From the NCBI RefSeq assembly GCF_023715325.1, contig NZ_JAMBNX010000003.1:248001-312000 (forward strand): 64,000 nucleotides of DNA, given 5' to 3'. This DNA comes from Agromyces mediolanus (GTDB lineage Bacteria; Actinomycetota; Actinomycetes; Actinomycetales; Microbacteriaceae). Below the pieces are notes generated by a model, which was not told the DNA's origin, did not search any database, and saw nothing but the letters and a program-made list of their open reading frames with translations. The translations under genes and the position numbers were made by a program. Positions 18,432 through 27,155 of the stretch are shown here, piece after piece; position 1 is the stretch's first letter, and each line of letters begins with the position of its first letter.

Positions 18432-19754
18432 ATGCCGGACGCGACGCCGCTCACCCCCGACCGCCCCGTTCCGGCGGTCGGGGGTGAGCTCCGTCTGCCG
18501 AAGCCGCCCGGGGTGATCCGGCAGTTCTGGGCGCGGCACCCTCGGCTCACCGACTCGATCCTCGCTGCGCTCTATGTCGTTCCGACGTTCATCGCCACGA
18601 TGGTGATCGCGTCGGACTCCCCCGCGCCACCCTTGGTCGCGACCCTGCTCCAGGTCCTGGGGATCGCGGTCGGCGGCGCCGCGGTGCTGCTGTTCCGGCG
18701 AAGCCGTCCGTGGCTGCTGACCGGCATCGCCTGGTTCGTCTGCCTCATGGTGTCGCCGTTCGGCATGAGCGACGGATTCCCGATCCTCTACGCGCTGTAC
18801 GCGCTCGGGGTCTACCGCTCGACGAAGGCGGCGTGGATCGGGTTCGGCGGCTCGGTGGCCGTCACGACGCTGAGCGCGTACCTCGAAGCGTGGGTCGCGC
18901 CGTCGCCGTTCGGCGGCCCGGTGGCCACCTCCTCGCAGTATGCCGCGGTCATGCTGATCGTGACGCTCATCGGGGTGACCGTGGGCAACCGCCGCCGCTA
19001 CCTCCTCGCGCTCATCGCCCGCGCCCACGATCTCGCACGTGAACGCGACCAGCAGGCGCAGCTCGCCGCGGCCGCCGAACGCGCCCGGATCGCCCGGGAG
19101 CTGCACGACATCGTCTCGCACGGCCTCACCGTGATGGTGACGCTCGCCGACGGCTCTGCAGCGACCGCGGCCCGCGATCCGGAACGTGCGGCGGAGGCCA
19201 TGCGGAGCGTCGCCGAGACCGGCCGCAGCGCGCTCGGCGAGATGCGCCGCATGCTCGGCGTGCTCCGCGAACCGGAGGGCACCCCGGCAGAACTCGCCCC
19301 GCAGCCCGGCCTCCCCGCCATCCCGGAGCTCGTCGAGGGGTTCCGGGAGGCCGGGATGCCGGTGCGACTCACGACGAGCGGCGTGCCCGAAGCCGACCCC
19401 GCCGTGGGGCTCGCCGTCTACCGACTGGTGCAGGAGGGGCTCACGAACGCGCTCCGTCACGCGACGGGCGCACCGCACGTGGACGTCCGGCTGGAGCACC
19501 GCCCCGGTGAGGTCGATGTCGTCGTGGAGGACGACGCGCCGGCACGCCAGGGCGATGCACCCGCCACCCGCGGGGCGGGCCGAGGACTCGCCGGGCTGCG
19601 CGAACGCGTCGCACTGTACGGCGGCAGCCTCGACGCCGGCCCACGCGGCGGCCGCGGCTGGCGGCTGCGGGCCACCATCCCGGTCGAGGCGCCGGGGACA
19701 CCGGCCGGCGACGACCACTCCGAGCGAACGACGGGACTCACGAATGACCACTGA
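18432..19754 (+). CDS. sensor histidine kinase (NarL/DesK class)
   Basis: A 440-residue membrane kinase with five or so transmembrane segments in residues 40-190. The HisKA_3 region has H225 in RIARELHDIVSHG. The ATPase domain has the N-box region (VQEGLTNALRHA) and RGAGRGLAGLRERV. The start at 18432 has no ribosome site but a TAGAGT box 7 bases upstream. Residues 1-25 are Pro-rich and poorly conserved, and GTG at 18513 is an alternative start. Overlaps its response regulator by 11 bases. Partner of the ABC genes just upstream. Confidence 0.9.
   Translation: MPDATPLTPDRPVPAVGGELRLPKPPGVIRQFWARHPRLTDSILAALYVVPTFIATMVIASDSPAPPLVATLLQVLGIAVGGAAVLLFRRSRPWLLTGIAWFVCLMVSPFGMSDGFPILYALYALGVYRSTKAAWIGFGGSVAVTTLSAYLEAWVAPSPFGGPVATSSQYAAVMLIVTLIGVTVGNRRRYLLALIARAHDLARERDQQAQLAAAAERARIARELHDIVSHGLTVMVTLADGSAATAARDPERAAEAMRSVAETGRSALGEMRRMLGVLREPEGTPAELAPQPGLPAIPELVEGFREAGMPVRLTTSGVPEADPAVGLAVYRLVQEGLTNALRHATGAPHVDVRLEHRPGEVDVVVEDDAPARQGDAPATRGAGRGLAGLRERVALYGGSLDAGPRGGRGWRLRATIPVEAPGTPAGDDHSERTTGLTNDH
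18451..18487 (+). promoter_or_regulatory. strong hairpin inside the 5' end of the kinase gene
   Basis: A perfect 15-bp inverted repeat (18451-18465 with 18473-18487, 7-base loop) covers codons 7-19 of the kinase. It could act as an attenuator, a translation brake or a terminator for the upstream ABC genes. No U-tract follows. Confidence 0.6.
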
Positions 19755-20448
19755 CCAGCTGTCCACCGAGACCGTCCGCGTCGCGATCGTCGACGACCAG
19801 GCCCTCGTCCGCACCGGCTTCCGGCTCGTGCTCGACGCCGAGCCGGGCATCGAGGTCGTCGGTGAGGCGGGCGATGGCCGCGCCGCCCTCGCGCTCGTGC
19901 GGGAGCTCCCGGTCGATGTGCTGCTCATGGACGTCCGAATGCCCGGGATGGACGGCATCGCCGCGACCGCCGAGCTCAGCGCGCGGCATCCGGAGGTCCG
20001 CATCATCGTGCTCACCACCTTCGACCTCGACGAGTACGCCTTCGCCGCGATCCGCTCGGGCGCGAGCGGGTTCCTCCTGAAGGATGTGCGGCCGCAGGAG
20101 CTTGTGGCCGCCATCCGCACGGTCGCGAGCGGCGAGGCCGCGCTCTCGCCGCGGGTCACCCGGCGGATGCTCGAGCTCTTCGCCGCCGAGCTGCCCGCGG
20201 CGGACGACGGGACCGGCCCACGGACCTCCCGGCGCACGGAGCCGGGTCGCTTCGACGCGCTCACCGCTCGCGAACGGGAGATTCTGCTCGCGATCGCCGA
20301 GGGCTTGAACAACGCGGAACTCGCCGAGCGGTTCTTCCTGTCCGAGTCGACCGTGAAGACGCACGTCGGCCGGGTGCTGCAGAAGCTCGGCGCCCGCGAC
20401 CGCGTGCAGCTCGTGATCCTCGCCTACGAGCAGGGCCTGCTCGGCTGA
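19744..20448 (+). CDS. LuxR/NarL-family response regulator
   Basis: A 234-residue regulator. The receiver has VDDQ near 17-19, the phospho-acceptor D63 in VLLMDVRMPGMDG and the Lys in FLLKDV. The C-terminal LuxR HTH (LTAREREILLAIAEGLNN; ESTVKTHVGRVLQKLG) follows a 20-residue linker. The ATG at 19744 lies inside the kinase gene's end, so the two are coupled. It probably controls the ABC genes in the same operon, as in similar ABC/two-component cassettes. Confidence 0.93.
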   Translation: MTTDQLSTETVRVAIVDDQALVRTGFRLVLDAEPGIEVVGEAGDGRAALALVRELPVDVLLMDVRMPGMDGIAATAELSARHPEVRIIVLTTFDLDEYAFAAIRSGASGFLLKDVRPQELVAAIRTVASGEAALSPRVTRRMLELFAAELPAADDGTGPRTSRRTEPGRFDALTAREREILLAIAEGLNNAELAERFFLSESTVKTHVGRVLQKLGARDRVQLVILAYEQGLLG

Positions 20449-20536
20449 CCGCCCGCCCGGGCACGCCGATCGACCGCCGACGGTCGGACCGGGCTCGCTA
20501 GGCTGGTCCGGCGCCATCGCTACGAAGGGATCGTCC

Positions 20537-23104
20537 ATGCCTGCTGCCAACCTCACCCGCGTCGAAGCCGAGGAGCGGGCGGCGATCATCGGCTCCCCGA
20601 GCTACGAGGTCGTCCTCGACCTCACCGACGACGGCGAGACGTTCCGCAGTGAGACCACCGCCCGCTTCGCCGCCATCGCCGGGGCCGCGACCTTCATCGA
20701 GGCGAACACGGAGTCCATCCACGAGCTCTCCCTGAACGGGCGCGCGCTCGACCCGGCCGCCGTCAGCGACGGCGTGCGCATCCGCCTCGACGGGCTCGCG
20801 GAGCAGAACGAGCTGCGCGTCGTCTCGACGAACGCGTACTCCAAGACCGGCGAGGGACTGCACCGCTTCGTCGACCCGGTCGACGGCGAACGGTACCTCT
20901 ACACCGAATTCGCGGTCGCCGAGGCGAACCGCGTGTACGCGGTGTTCGACCAGCCCGACCTGAAGGCCGCGGTGCGCTTCACGATCCACGCCCCGGCGCA
21001 CTGGTCGGTGCTGAGCAACGCCCCCTCCCCCGTGCCCGAACCGGTCGAGGGCACGTCGAACGCGGTCTGGCGCTTCGAGACCGGGCCCGTGATCTCGAGC
21101 TACATCGTCGCCGTCGTCGCCGGACCGTACGCCAGCTGGCGCGGCAGCGCCGCGAGCGTCGACGGGCGCGAGGTGCCGCTCGGGCTGTTCACCCGGGCGT
21201 CGCTCGCCGAGTACGCCGACCCCGAGATGATGTTCGGCACGGTCGCCGCGGGCCTCGCGTTCTACGAGGAGGCCTTCGGCGTGGCCTACCCGTACGGCAA
21301 GTACGACCAGATCTTCGTGCCCGAGTACAACTGGGGCGCGATGGAGAACGTCGGCGCGGTGACGTTCAACGAGTCGTACCTGTTCCGCTCGCGGGTGTCC
21401 GACGCTCGGCGGGAGCAGCGTGCCATCGTCGTGCTGCACGAGCTCAGCCACATGTGGTTCGGCAACTCGGTGACGATGCGCTGGTGGAACGACATCTGGC
21501 TGAACGAGTCGTTCGCGACCTGGGCCTCGACGCTCGCGACCTCGCGCGTGACCGAGTTCACCGGCGTCTGGGCCACGTTCGCGAGCGACGAGAAGACGCA
21601 CGCGGCCGAGCAGGACCAGCTGCCGTCGACGCATCCGATCGTCGCCGAGATCCCGAGCATCGCCGACGTCGAGGTGAACTTCGACGCGATCACCTACGAC
21701 AAGGGCGCTTCGGTCCTGAAGCAGCTCGTCGCGTGGGTCGGCCTCGACGCGTTCCAGCAGGGCGTCGGCGCCTACCTCGCGAAGCACGGCGGCGGCAATG
21801 CCACGCTCGCCGACCTCCTCGCCGAGCTCGAGCTGGCGAGCGGGCGCGATCTCGCCGATTGGTCGGCGCGCTGGCTCGAGACCGCGGGTGTCAACACGCT
21901 GCGCGCGGTGATCGAGACGGATGCCTCGGACCGCATCACCGCGGCACGCGTGGAGCAGACCGCGGCGGCCGAGCATCCCACCCTGCGACCGCACCGCATC
22001 GCGATCGGCGCCTACGAGCTCGAGGGCGACCGGCTGGTGCGGGTGCACCGCGTCGAGCTCGACCTCGACGGCGCCGCGACCGAGGTGCCCGAGCTCGTCG
22101 GGCTCCCCCGCCCCGCGCTGCTGCTCGTGAACGACGACGACCTCAGCTACGCGAAGGTGCGCCTCGACGCACCGTCCTTCGCCACCGCGCTCGAACACCT
22201 CGCGGCGATCGACGACCCCGTGGCACGTGCCGTCGTGCTCGGCTCGGCCTGGGACGCGGTGCGCGACGCCGAGCTGCCGGCCTCGGAGTTCGTCCGTCTG
22301 GTGCTCGCCGGCATCGGCCGGGAGACGCAGTCCTCCGCCCGCGGCCTCGCCCTCGCCCGGCTCGAGCTGGCACTCTCCCAGTACCTCGCGGAAGAGCATC
22401 GGGCGCAACTGACCGGCGAGGCCGGGGACGCCGTCTGGGCGCTCGCCGAACTCTCCGACGCCGGGTCCGACGCCCAGTTGCAGCTCGTCAAGGCCTTCAT
22501 CCGCATCGCCTCGAGCTCGGCGCACGCCGAACTGCTCGCGGGGCTCGCCGACGGCAGCACGGCGCTGCCCGGACTCGAGATCGACCTCGACCTCCGCTGG
22601 GAGCTCGTCATCGCTCGCGCAGCCCTCGGCGTGGCCGGCGAGGAAGAGATCGACCGCGCACTGGCCGCGGACGACACGGCCAAAGGACGTCAGCTCGTCG
22701 AGACCGCTCGGGCCGCGCGGCCGGACGCCGACGTCAAGCAGTCGGCGTGGGAGCGGGTGATGCGCGACCCCTCGCTGTCGAACGACCTCGCCCGGGCGAT
22801 CGCCGAGGGTTGGCGACGCGCCCGCCCCGCGGAGCTCCTGGCGCCCACCGCGGCCGCCTATTTCGACGAGCTGCAGGGGATCTGGGCGAGCCGCAGCTTC
22901 AACATGGCCGCGATCATCGTGCGCGGGCTCTTCCCCGCCGCCCTCGTCGACGAGGAACTGGCCGAGCTCGCCCGTGATTGGCTCGCGCGGAACCCGGAGC
23001 CCGCGCCGCTGGCACGGCTCGTCTCCGAGAAGCTCGCCGAGCTGGAGCGCGCCCTCGCGGCGCGCGCACGCGACGCCGAGCCCCTCACCGTCGATGCCCA
23101 GTAG
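20537..23104 (+). CDS. pepN: aminopeptidase N (paralogue 2, M1 zinc metallopeptidase)
   Basis: Second full-length M1 aminopeptidase (855 residues), homologous to the gene at 14000 from end to end (both start with NLTR-x-EAEERAA). The zinc site is intact: H301-E302-x-x-H305 and E324 (HELSHMWFGNS then WLNESF). GAMENVGAVTF is present. Differences near the active site (GNSVTMRWW against GDLVTMKWW; NWGAMENV against NAGAMENA) may change specificity. The ATG follows GAAGGGA. A TAGGCT -10-like box and a TGGTCC run upstream resemble those before paralogue 1. Confidence 0.96.
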   Translation: MPAANLTRVEAEERAAIIGSPSYEVVLDLTDDGETFRSETTARFAAIAGAATFIEANTESIHELSLNGRALDPAAVSDGVRIRLDGLAEQNELRVVSTNAYSKTGEGLHRFVDPVDGERYLYTEFAVAEANRVYAVFDQPDLKAAVRFTIHAPAHWSVLSNAPSPVPEPVEGTSNAVWRFETGPVISSYIVAVVAGPYASWRGSAASVDGREVPLGLFTRASLAEYADPEMMFGTVAAGLAFYEEAFGVAYPYGKYDQIFVPEYNWGAMENVGAVTFNESYLFRSRVSDARREQRAIVVLHELSHMWFGNSVTMRWWNDIWLNESFATWASTLATSRVTEFTGVWATFASDEKTHAAEQDQLPSTHPIVAEIPSIADVEVNFDAITYDKGASVLKQLVAWVGLDAFQQGVGAYLAKHGGGNATLADLLAELELASGRDLADWSARWLETAGVNTLRAVIETDASDRITAARVEQTAAAEHPTLRPHRIAIGAYELEGDRLVRVHRVELDLDGAATEVPELVGLPRPALLLVNDDDLSYAKVRLDAPSFATALEHLAAIDDPVARAVVLGSAWDAVRDAELPASEFVRLVLAGIGRETQSSARGLALARLELALSQYLAEEHRAQLTGEAGDAVWALAELSDAGSDAQLQLVKAFIRIASSSAHAELLAGLADGSTALPGLEIDLDLRWELVIARAALGVAGEEEIDRALAADDTAKGRQLVETARAARPDADVKQSAWERVMRDPSLSNDLARAIAEGWRRARPAELLAPTAAAYFDELQGIWASRSFNMAAIIVRGLFPAALVDEELAELARDWLARNPEPAPLARLVSEKLAELERALAARARDAEPLTVDAQ

Positions 23105-23126
23105 CGCTCACTAGACTCGGGCCATC

Positions 23127-24230
23127 ATGCTCGTGTTTGCTCAAGCGCCCCCGGTCGACGGCGAGGACACCCCCGTGGACCCCGGATTCTGGACGGATAT
23201 CGCCACGTTCTGGTCTGAGCACTGGGGCACGATCGTCGGCAAGCTCGTCGCGATCCTCCTCATCGTCGCGATCGCGCTACTCGTCCGCTGGGTCCTCCAC
23301 TTCGTCATCGACCGGGTCGTGAAGCAGATCGTCTCCGGGGTGAAGAAGAAGCAGGACGTCACCGACACGCAGGCGTTGCAGGCCTCCCCGCTCGCGGCGG
23401 TCCGGCTCGTGCAGCGCACCCGCACCCTCGGTTCGGTGCTGCGCAACATCGTCAACGTGACACTGTTCATCGTCGTCGTCCTGATGATCGTGAACACGAT
23501 CGACAACACGCTGCTCGGATCCTTCGCCCTGCTCTCCGCGGCGATCGGCGCCGGCCTCGGTTTCGGCGCGCAGAACATCGTGAAAGACGCGCTGAACGGA
23601 CTGTTCATGGTCGTCGAGGACCAGCTCGGCGTCGGCGACGTCGTCGACCTGGGGCCGGCGACCGGCATCGTCGAGGAGGTCCGCATCCGCGTGACCACGG
23701 TGCGCGACGTGAACGGCACCCTGTGGTTCGTCCGCAACGGCGAGATCCTCCGGGTCGGCAACATGTCGCAGGGCTGGGCGCGGGTCATCCTCGACCTCGC
23801 GGTGCCCTACGACGCCGACGTCGAGGCCGTCGAGTCGGAGATGCTCCGCACCGCGACCGAGATGGCGAAGTCGCCCAAGTGGCGCAGCCGCGTGCTCGAG
23901 AAGCCCGAGATCTGGGGGCTCGAGTCGATCTCCGCCGAGGCGATGATCATCCGTATCGTGATGAAGGTCCGCACCTCGTCGAAGGACGACGTGGCACGCG
24001 AGCTGCGCGTGCGCCTCAAGCACTCGCTGGACGAGATGGGCGTCAAGCTGCCCAGCATGAACTCGGTGGTGCTCGCCGGCTTCGACAGCGTCACCCGGGT
24101 GAAGGGCGCCCGCCCACCGCGCACCGCGCCGAACGCGGTCGTCCCGGGTGCCGAACCCTACCTCCCGAAGACGAAGCCGTCCCGTGCCGCGAAGCGGCGC
24201 ACCACCGACGACGAAGGGACGACCCTGTGA
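23127..24230 (+). CDS. mscS: small-conductance mechanosensitive channel (MscS family)
   Basis: Membrane channel that releases solutes on hypo-osmotic shock. The 367 residues have one transmembrane helix near 35-55, two more near 108-145, and the TM3/beta-domain junction signature GAGLGFGAQNIVKDALNGL followed by EDQLGVGDVV. A C-terminal basic tail follows. TAGACT lies 9 bases before the ATG, so the mRNA is nearly leaderless. Its stop overlaps the globin start (GTGA). Confidence 0.93.
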   Translation: MLVFAQAPPVDGEDTPVDPGFWTDIATFWSEHWGTIVGKLVAILLIVAIALLVRWVLHFVIDRVVKQIVSGVKKKQDVTDTQALQASPLAAVRLVQRTRTLGSVLRNIVNVTLFIVVVLMIVNTIDNTLLGSFALLSAAIGAGLGFGAQNIVKDALNGLFMVVEDQLGVGDVVDLGPATGIVEEVRIRVTTVRDVNGTLWFVRNGEILRVGNMSQGWARVILDLAVPYDADVEAVESEMLRTATEMAKSPKWRSRVLEKPEIWGLESISAEAMIIRIVMKVRTSSKDDVARELRVRLKHSLDEMGVKLPSMNSVVLAGFDSVTRVKGARPPRTAPNAVVPGAEPYLPKTKPSRAAKRRTTDDEGTTL

Positions 24231-24682
24231 CCGACGCGGACGACCAGGTGAAGGTGCCGCCCTCGGGCGTGCAGCTGCGCGGCAGCGAGCACGGCCCGGG
24301 GCTCGGCCAGACGTTCTACGAGTCGGTCGGCGGAAGTGCGACCTTCGAACGCCTCGTCGCCGAGTTCTACCGCGGCGTGGCCGACGACCCGGTGCTGAAG
24401 CCGATGTACCCGGAGGAGGACCTCGGCCCGGCGGCCCGACGCCTGCAGCTCTTCCTCGAGCAGTACTGGGGCGGGCCCGGCACCTACAGCGAGGAACGCG
24501 GCCACCCGAGGCTCCGCATGCGGCACCTCCCGTTCAAGGTGAACCCCGACGCGCGCGACCGGTGGCTCGCGCACATGCGCCGCGCCGTCGACTCCCTGGA
24601 GCTGCCGCCGCTGGCCGAGGCCACACTGTGGGATTATCTGCAGCGGGCCGCCTTCGCGATGGTGAACACCTTCGACGACTGA
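24227..24682 (+). CDS. glbO: group II truncated haemoglobin (GlbO type)
   Basis: Small haem protein for oxygen or NO chemistry. The 151 residues align closely with M. tuberculosis GlbO: proximal His H100 in RLRMRHLPF, Tyr B10 (Y48 in EFYRGVADD), Tyr CD1 (Y61 in MYPEEDL) and Trp G8 (W113 in RDRWLAHM). The FLEQYWGGPGTYSEERGHP run is diagnostic. The GTG start overlaps the mscS stop, so it is translationally coupled; about 25 residues precede the usual family start. Confidence 0.95.
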   Translation: MTDADDQVKVPPSGVQLRGSEHGPGLGQTFYESVGGSATFERLVAEFYRGVADDPVLKPMYPEEDLGPAARRLQLFLEQYWGGPGTYSEERGHPRLRMRHLPFKVNPDARDRWLAHMRRAVDSLELPPLAEATLWDYLQRAAFAMVNTFDD

Positions 24683-24716
24683 GCACGCCACCACCCGAAG
24701 CGACGAAGGAGTCCAC

Positions 24717-26375
24717 GTGGCAGCATCCGACCGCATCCCCGACGCGATCATCGTCGGCGCAGGCCTCTCCGGTCTCGTCGCCGCCTCCGAGCTGGTCGAT
24801 GCCGGCCGGCGCGTGCTGATCCTCGACCAGGAGCCCGCCGCGAGCCTCGGCGGGCAGGCGCACTGGTCGTTCGGCGGCCTCTTCCTCGTCGACTCGCCCG
24901 AGCAACGACGGATGGGCATCCGCGACTCGCTGGAGCTCGCGAGCGAGGACTGGGCCGGCACGGCCGGATTCGACCGCGAGGAGGACGACTGGGGGCGCCG
25001 CTGGGCCCAGGCCTACCTCGAGTTCGCCGCCGGTGAGAAGCGCGACTGGCTGCACGGCAAGGGCGTGCGCTTCTTCCCCGTCGTCGGCTGGGCGGAGCGC
25101 GGCGACGGCCGCGCACTCGGTCACGGCAACTCCGTCCCCCGCTTCCACATCACCTGGGGCACCGGCCCCGGGGTTCTCGCCCCGTTCATCGCCCGGGTGA
25201 AGGCGGGCGAGGCGGCGGGCCTCGTCGAGTTCCGGCACCGGCACCGCGTCGACGAGCTGATCGTCGAGGGCGGGGCCGTCGTCGGCGCTCGCGGCGCGGT
25301 GCTCGCCGACGACGACGCCGAACGCGGCGCGCCGAGCAACCGCGACGTCGTCGGCGAGTTCGAGCTGCGTGCCCCCGCCGTCGTCGTCGCATCGGGCGGC
25401 ATCGGCGGGAACCACGAGCTCGTCCGGCAGTTCTGGCCGGAACGGCTCGGCACACCGCCGGAGGAACTGCTCTCGGGCGTCCCCGCCCACGTCGACGGCC
25501 GGATGCTGCAGATCACCGCCGACGCCGGCGCCCGTCTCGTGAACGGCGACCGAATGTGGCACTACGTCGAGGGCATCCAGAACTGGGACCCGATCTGGCC
25601 GCTGCACGGTATCCGCATCCTCCCCGGTCCGTCATCGCTCTGGTTCGACGCGACGGGATCGCGACTGCCCGCGCCGCTCTTCCCCGGCTTCGACACGCTC
25701 GGCACGCTCGAGCACCTCGTCGCGACCGGCTACGGCCACTCCTGGTTCGTCCTCACCCAGAAGATCATCGAGAAGGAGTTCGCCCTCTCGGGCAGCGAAC
25801 AGAACCCGGACCTCACCGGCAAGGACCTGAAACTCCTCGCCCAGCGGCTCGGCTCCGGCGCGCCCGCCCCCGTCGAGGCGTTCAAGGAGCACGGTGCCGA
25901 CTTCGTCGTCGCCGACACCCTCGACGAACTCCTCGCGGAGATGCGGCGGCGCTCGCCCGACGTCGAGCTCGACACCGCGAACATCGCCCGGGAGGTGCTC
26001 GCGCACGACCGAGCGCTCGACAACGACTTCGGAAAGGACGCCCAGCTCGCCGCAGTCCGCGGTGCCCGGGCCTCGCGCGGCGACAAGCTCATCCGTGTCG
26101 CCGCACCGCACCGATTCGTCGATCCCGCGAACGGTCCGCTCATCGCCGTGAAGCTGCACCTGCTGACCCGGAAGTCCCTCGGCGGCATCCAGACCGACCT
26201 CTCGTCGCGCGCGCTCGGCGCGGACGGCGCACCCGTACCCGGGCTCTACGCGGTCGGCGAGGCCGCCGGCTTCGGCGGCGGCGGCGTGCACGGGTACCGC
26301 GCGCTCGAGGGCACCTTCCTCGGCGGCTGCCTGTTCAGCGGGCGCGCCGCAGGCCGCGCGATCGCGGCCGGTTGA
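24717..26375 (+). CDS. FAD-binding dehydrogenase (3-ketosteroid dehydrogenase-like family)
   Basis: A 552-residue flavoprotein. The N-terminal Rossmann fold has GAGLSG at 14-19 and the acidic LILDQE end of strand 2. The C-terminal FAD signature GLYAVGEAAGFGGGGVHGY is near 500-520. Family segments WSFGGLFLVDSPEQRR and WGTGPG match actinobacterial proteins annotated as FAD-binding dehydrogenase or KstD-like; the true substrate is unknown. The GTG at 24717 is preceded by GAAGGAG. It follows glbO by 34 bases. Confidence 0.88.
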   Translation: MAASDRIPDAIIVGAGLSGLVAASELVDAGRRVLILDQEPAASLGGQAHWSFGGLFLVDSPEQRRMGIRDSLELASEDWAGTAGFDREEDDWGRRWAQAYLEFAAGEKRDWLHGKGVRFFPVVGWAERGDGRALGHGNSVPRFHITWGTGPGVLAPFIARVKAGEAAGLVEFRHRHRVDELIVEGGAVVGARGAVLADDDAERGAPSNRDVVGEFELRAPAVVVASGGIGGNHELVRQFWPERLGTPPEELLSGVPAHVDGRMLQITADAGARLVNGDRMWHYVEGIQNWDPIWPLHGIRILPGPSSLWFDATGSRLPAPLFPGFDTLGTLEHLVATGYGHSWFVLTQKIIEKEFALSGSEQNPDLTGKDLKLLAQRLGSGAPAPVEAFKEHGADFVVADTLDELLAEMRRRSPDVELDTANIAREVLAHDRALDNDFGKDAQLAAVRGARASRGDKLIRVAAPHRFVDPANGPLIAVKLHLLTRKSLGGIQTDLSSRALGADGAPVPGLYAVGEAAGFGGGGVHGYRALEGTFLGGCLFSGRAAGRAIAAG

Positions 26376-26384
26376 GCGGCGCAG

Positions 26385-27065
26385 TCAGCTCTTCAGCGAC
26401 CAGGGGCGCTGCCGGACGAGCACGTGGCCGCGCTTCGTGGAAAGCCTTGTCCACGGGCCGGTCTCGTACATGGCCACCTCGTCGTCGCCCAGGAAGCCGA
26501 GGCTGAAGCTCGCGAACGCCGCACCGGCGGGCACGTACTCGAGGCCGTCGACCCCACGACCCCAGACCTCGGAGCGGACGCGCTGCACGAGCTGCTCCCC
26601 CGTTCCCTCGGGGATCGCCTCGGCGACTTCGTCGATGCCGGCGCGGGCCGCGCGCTCGAGGCTCGCGGCATCCGTCGAGCCGATCGAGCGCCAGCCGCCG
26701 CGAGGCGGTGAGATGCCCGCCCAGGTGACGGTGCTGACCTCGTGCGGGCGCGACATCGTCACGGGCCGCGACGGATCGTCGGGGTCGACGTCGGCTTTCG
26801 CCCGGGCGATCCGATCGGTGAGGGAGCGGAGCGGCACGACGATGTCGAAGTCCTCCGTCTCCTCGAGCCCGAAGGTGCGCAGGCCCAGCACCGTGGGCGT
26901 CTCGTCGAGGATGCCCCGCGGGTACAGGATCGCCGAGTAGACGGCGAGGATGCCGGAGCCGGCGATGAGCCGCACCGATCCCTCGTCGACGCGAGCGGCG
27001 CGCTGCAGATATGTGTGCAGGTCGCCGAGCGACAGGCTGTCGGCGAGCGTGAAGTGCTGAACCAT
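26385..27065 (-). CDS. hypothetical protein, unknown function
   Basis: A 226-residue protein that I do not recognise. It begins MVQHFTLADSLSLGDLHTYL and has no signal peptide or membrane helix. It contains mixed alpha/beta stretches such as GSGILAVYSAILYPRG and FDIVVPLRSLTDRIARA, and its second half has repeated Gly/aromatic turns (FASFSLGFLGDDEVAMYE). Codon use matches its neighbours, so it is a real gene. A TAGTTT box lies 9 bases before the ATG. It diverges from tesB and converges on the FAD dehydrogenase. Confidence 0.75.
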   Translation of the reverse strand: MVQHFTLADSLSLGDLHTYLQRAARVDEGSVRLIAGSGILAVYSAILYPRGILDETPTVLGLRTFGLEETEDFDIVVPLRSLTDRIARAKADVDPDDPSRPVTMSRPHEVSTVTWAGISPPRGGWRSIGSTDAASLERAARAGIDEVAEAIPEGTGEQLVQRVRSEVWGRGVDGLEYVPAGAAFASFSLGFLGDDEVAMYETGPWTRLSTKRGHVLVRQRPWSLKS

Positions 27066-27155
27066 GTCCTGTCTAAACTACCAAGTGGTGGCGGTCGGAC
27101 GGCCGCGCCGCGCGCTCCATCCGGAGCGCACAGGAGCTTTTCGCTGGAGGCACGG

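Noticed and set aside
24717-26375. Steroid-degradation cluster around the KstD-like dehydrogenase
   Set aside because: No other sterol or cholesterol gene is present; only the fold resembles KstD.
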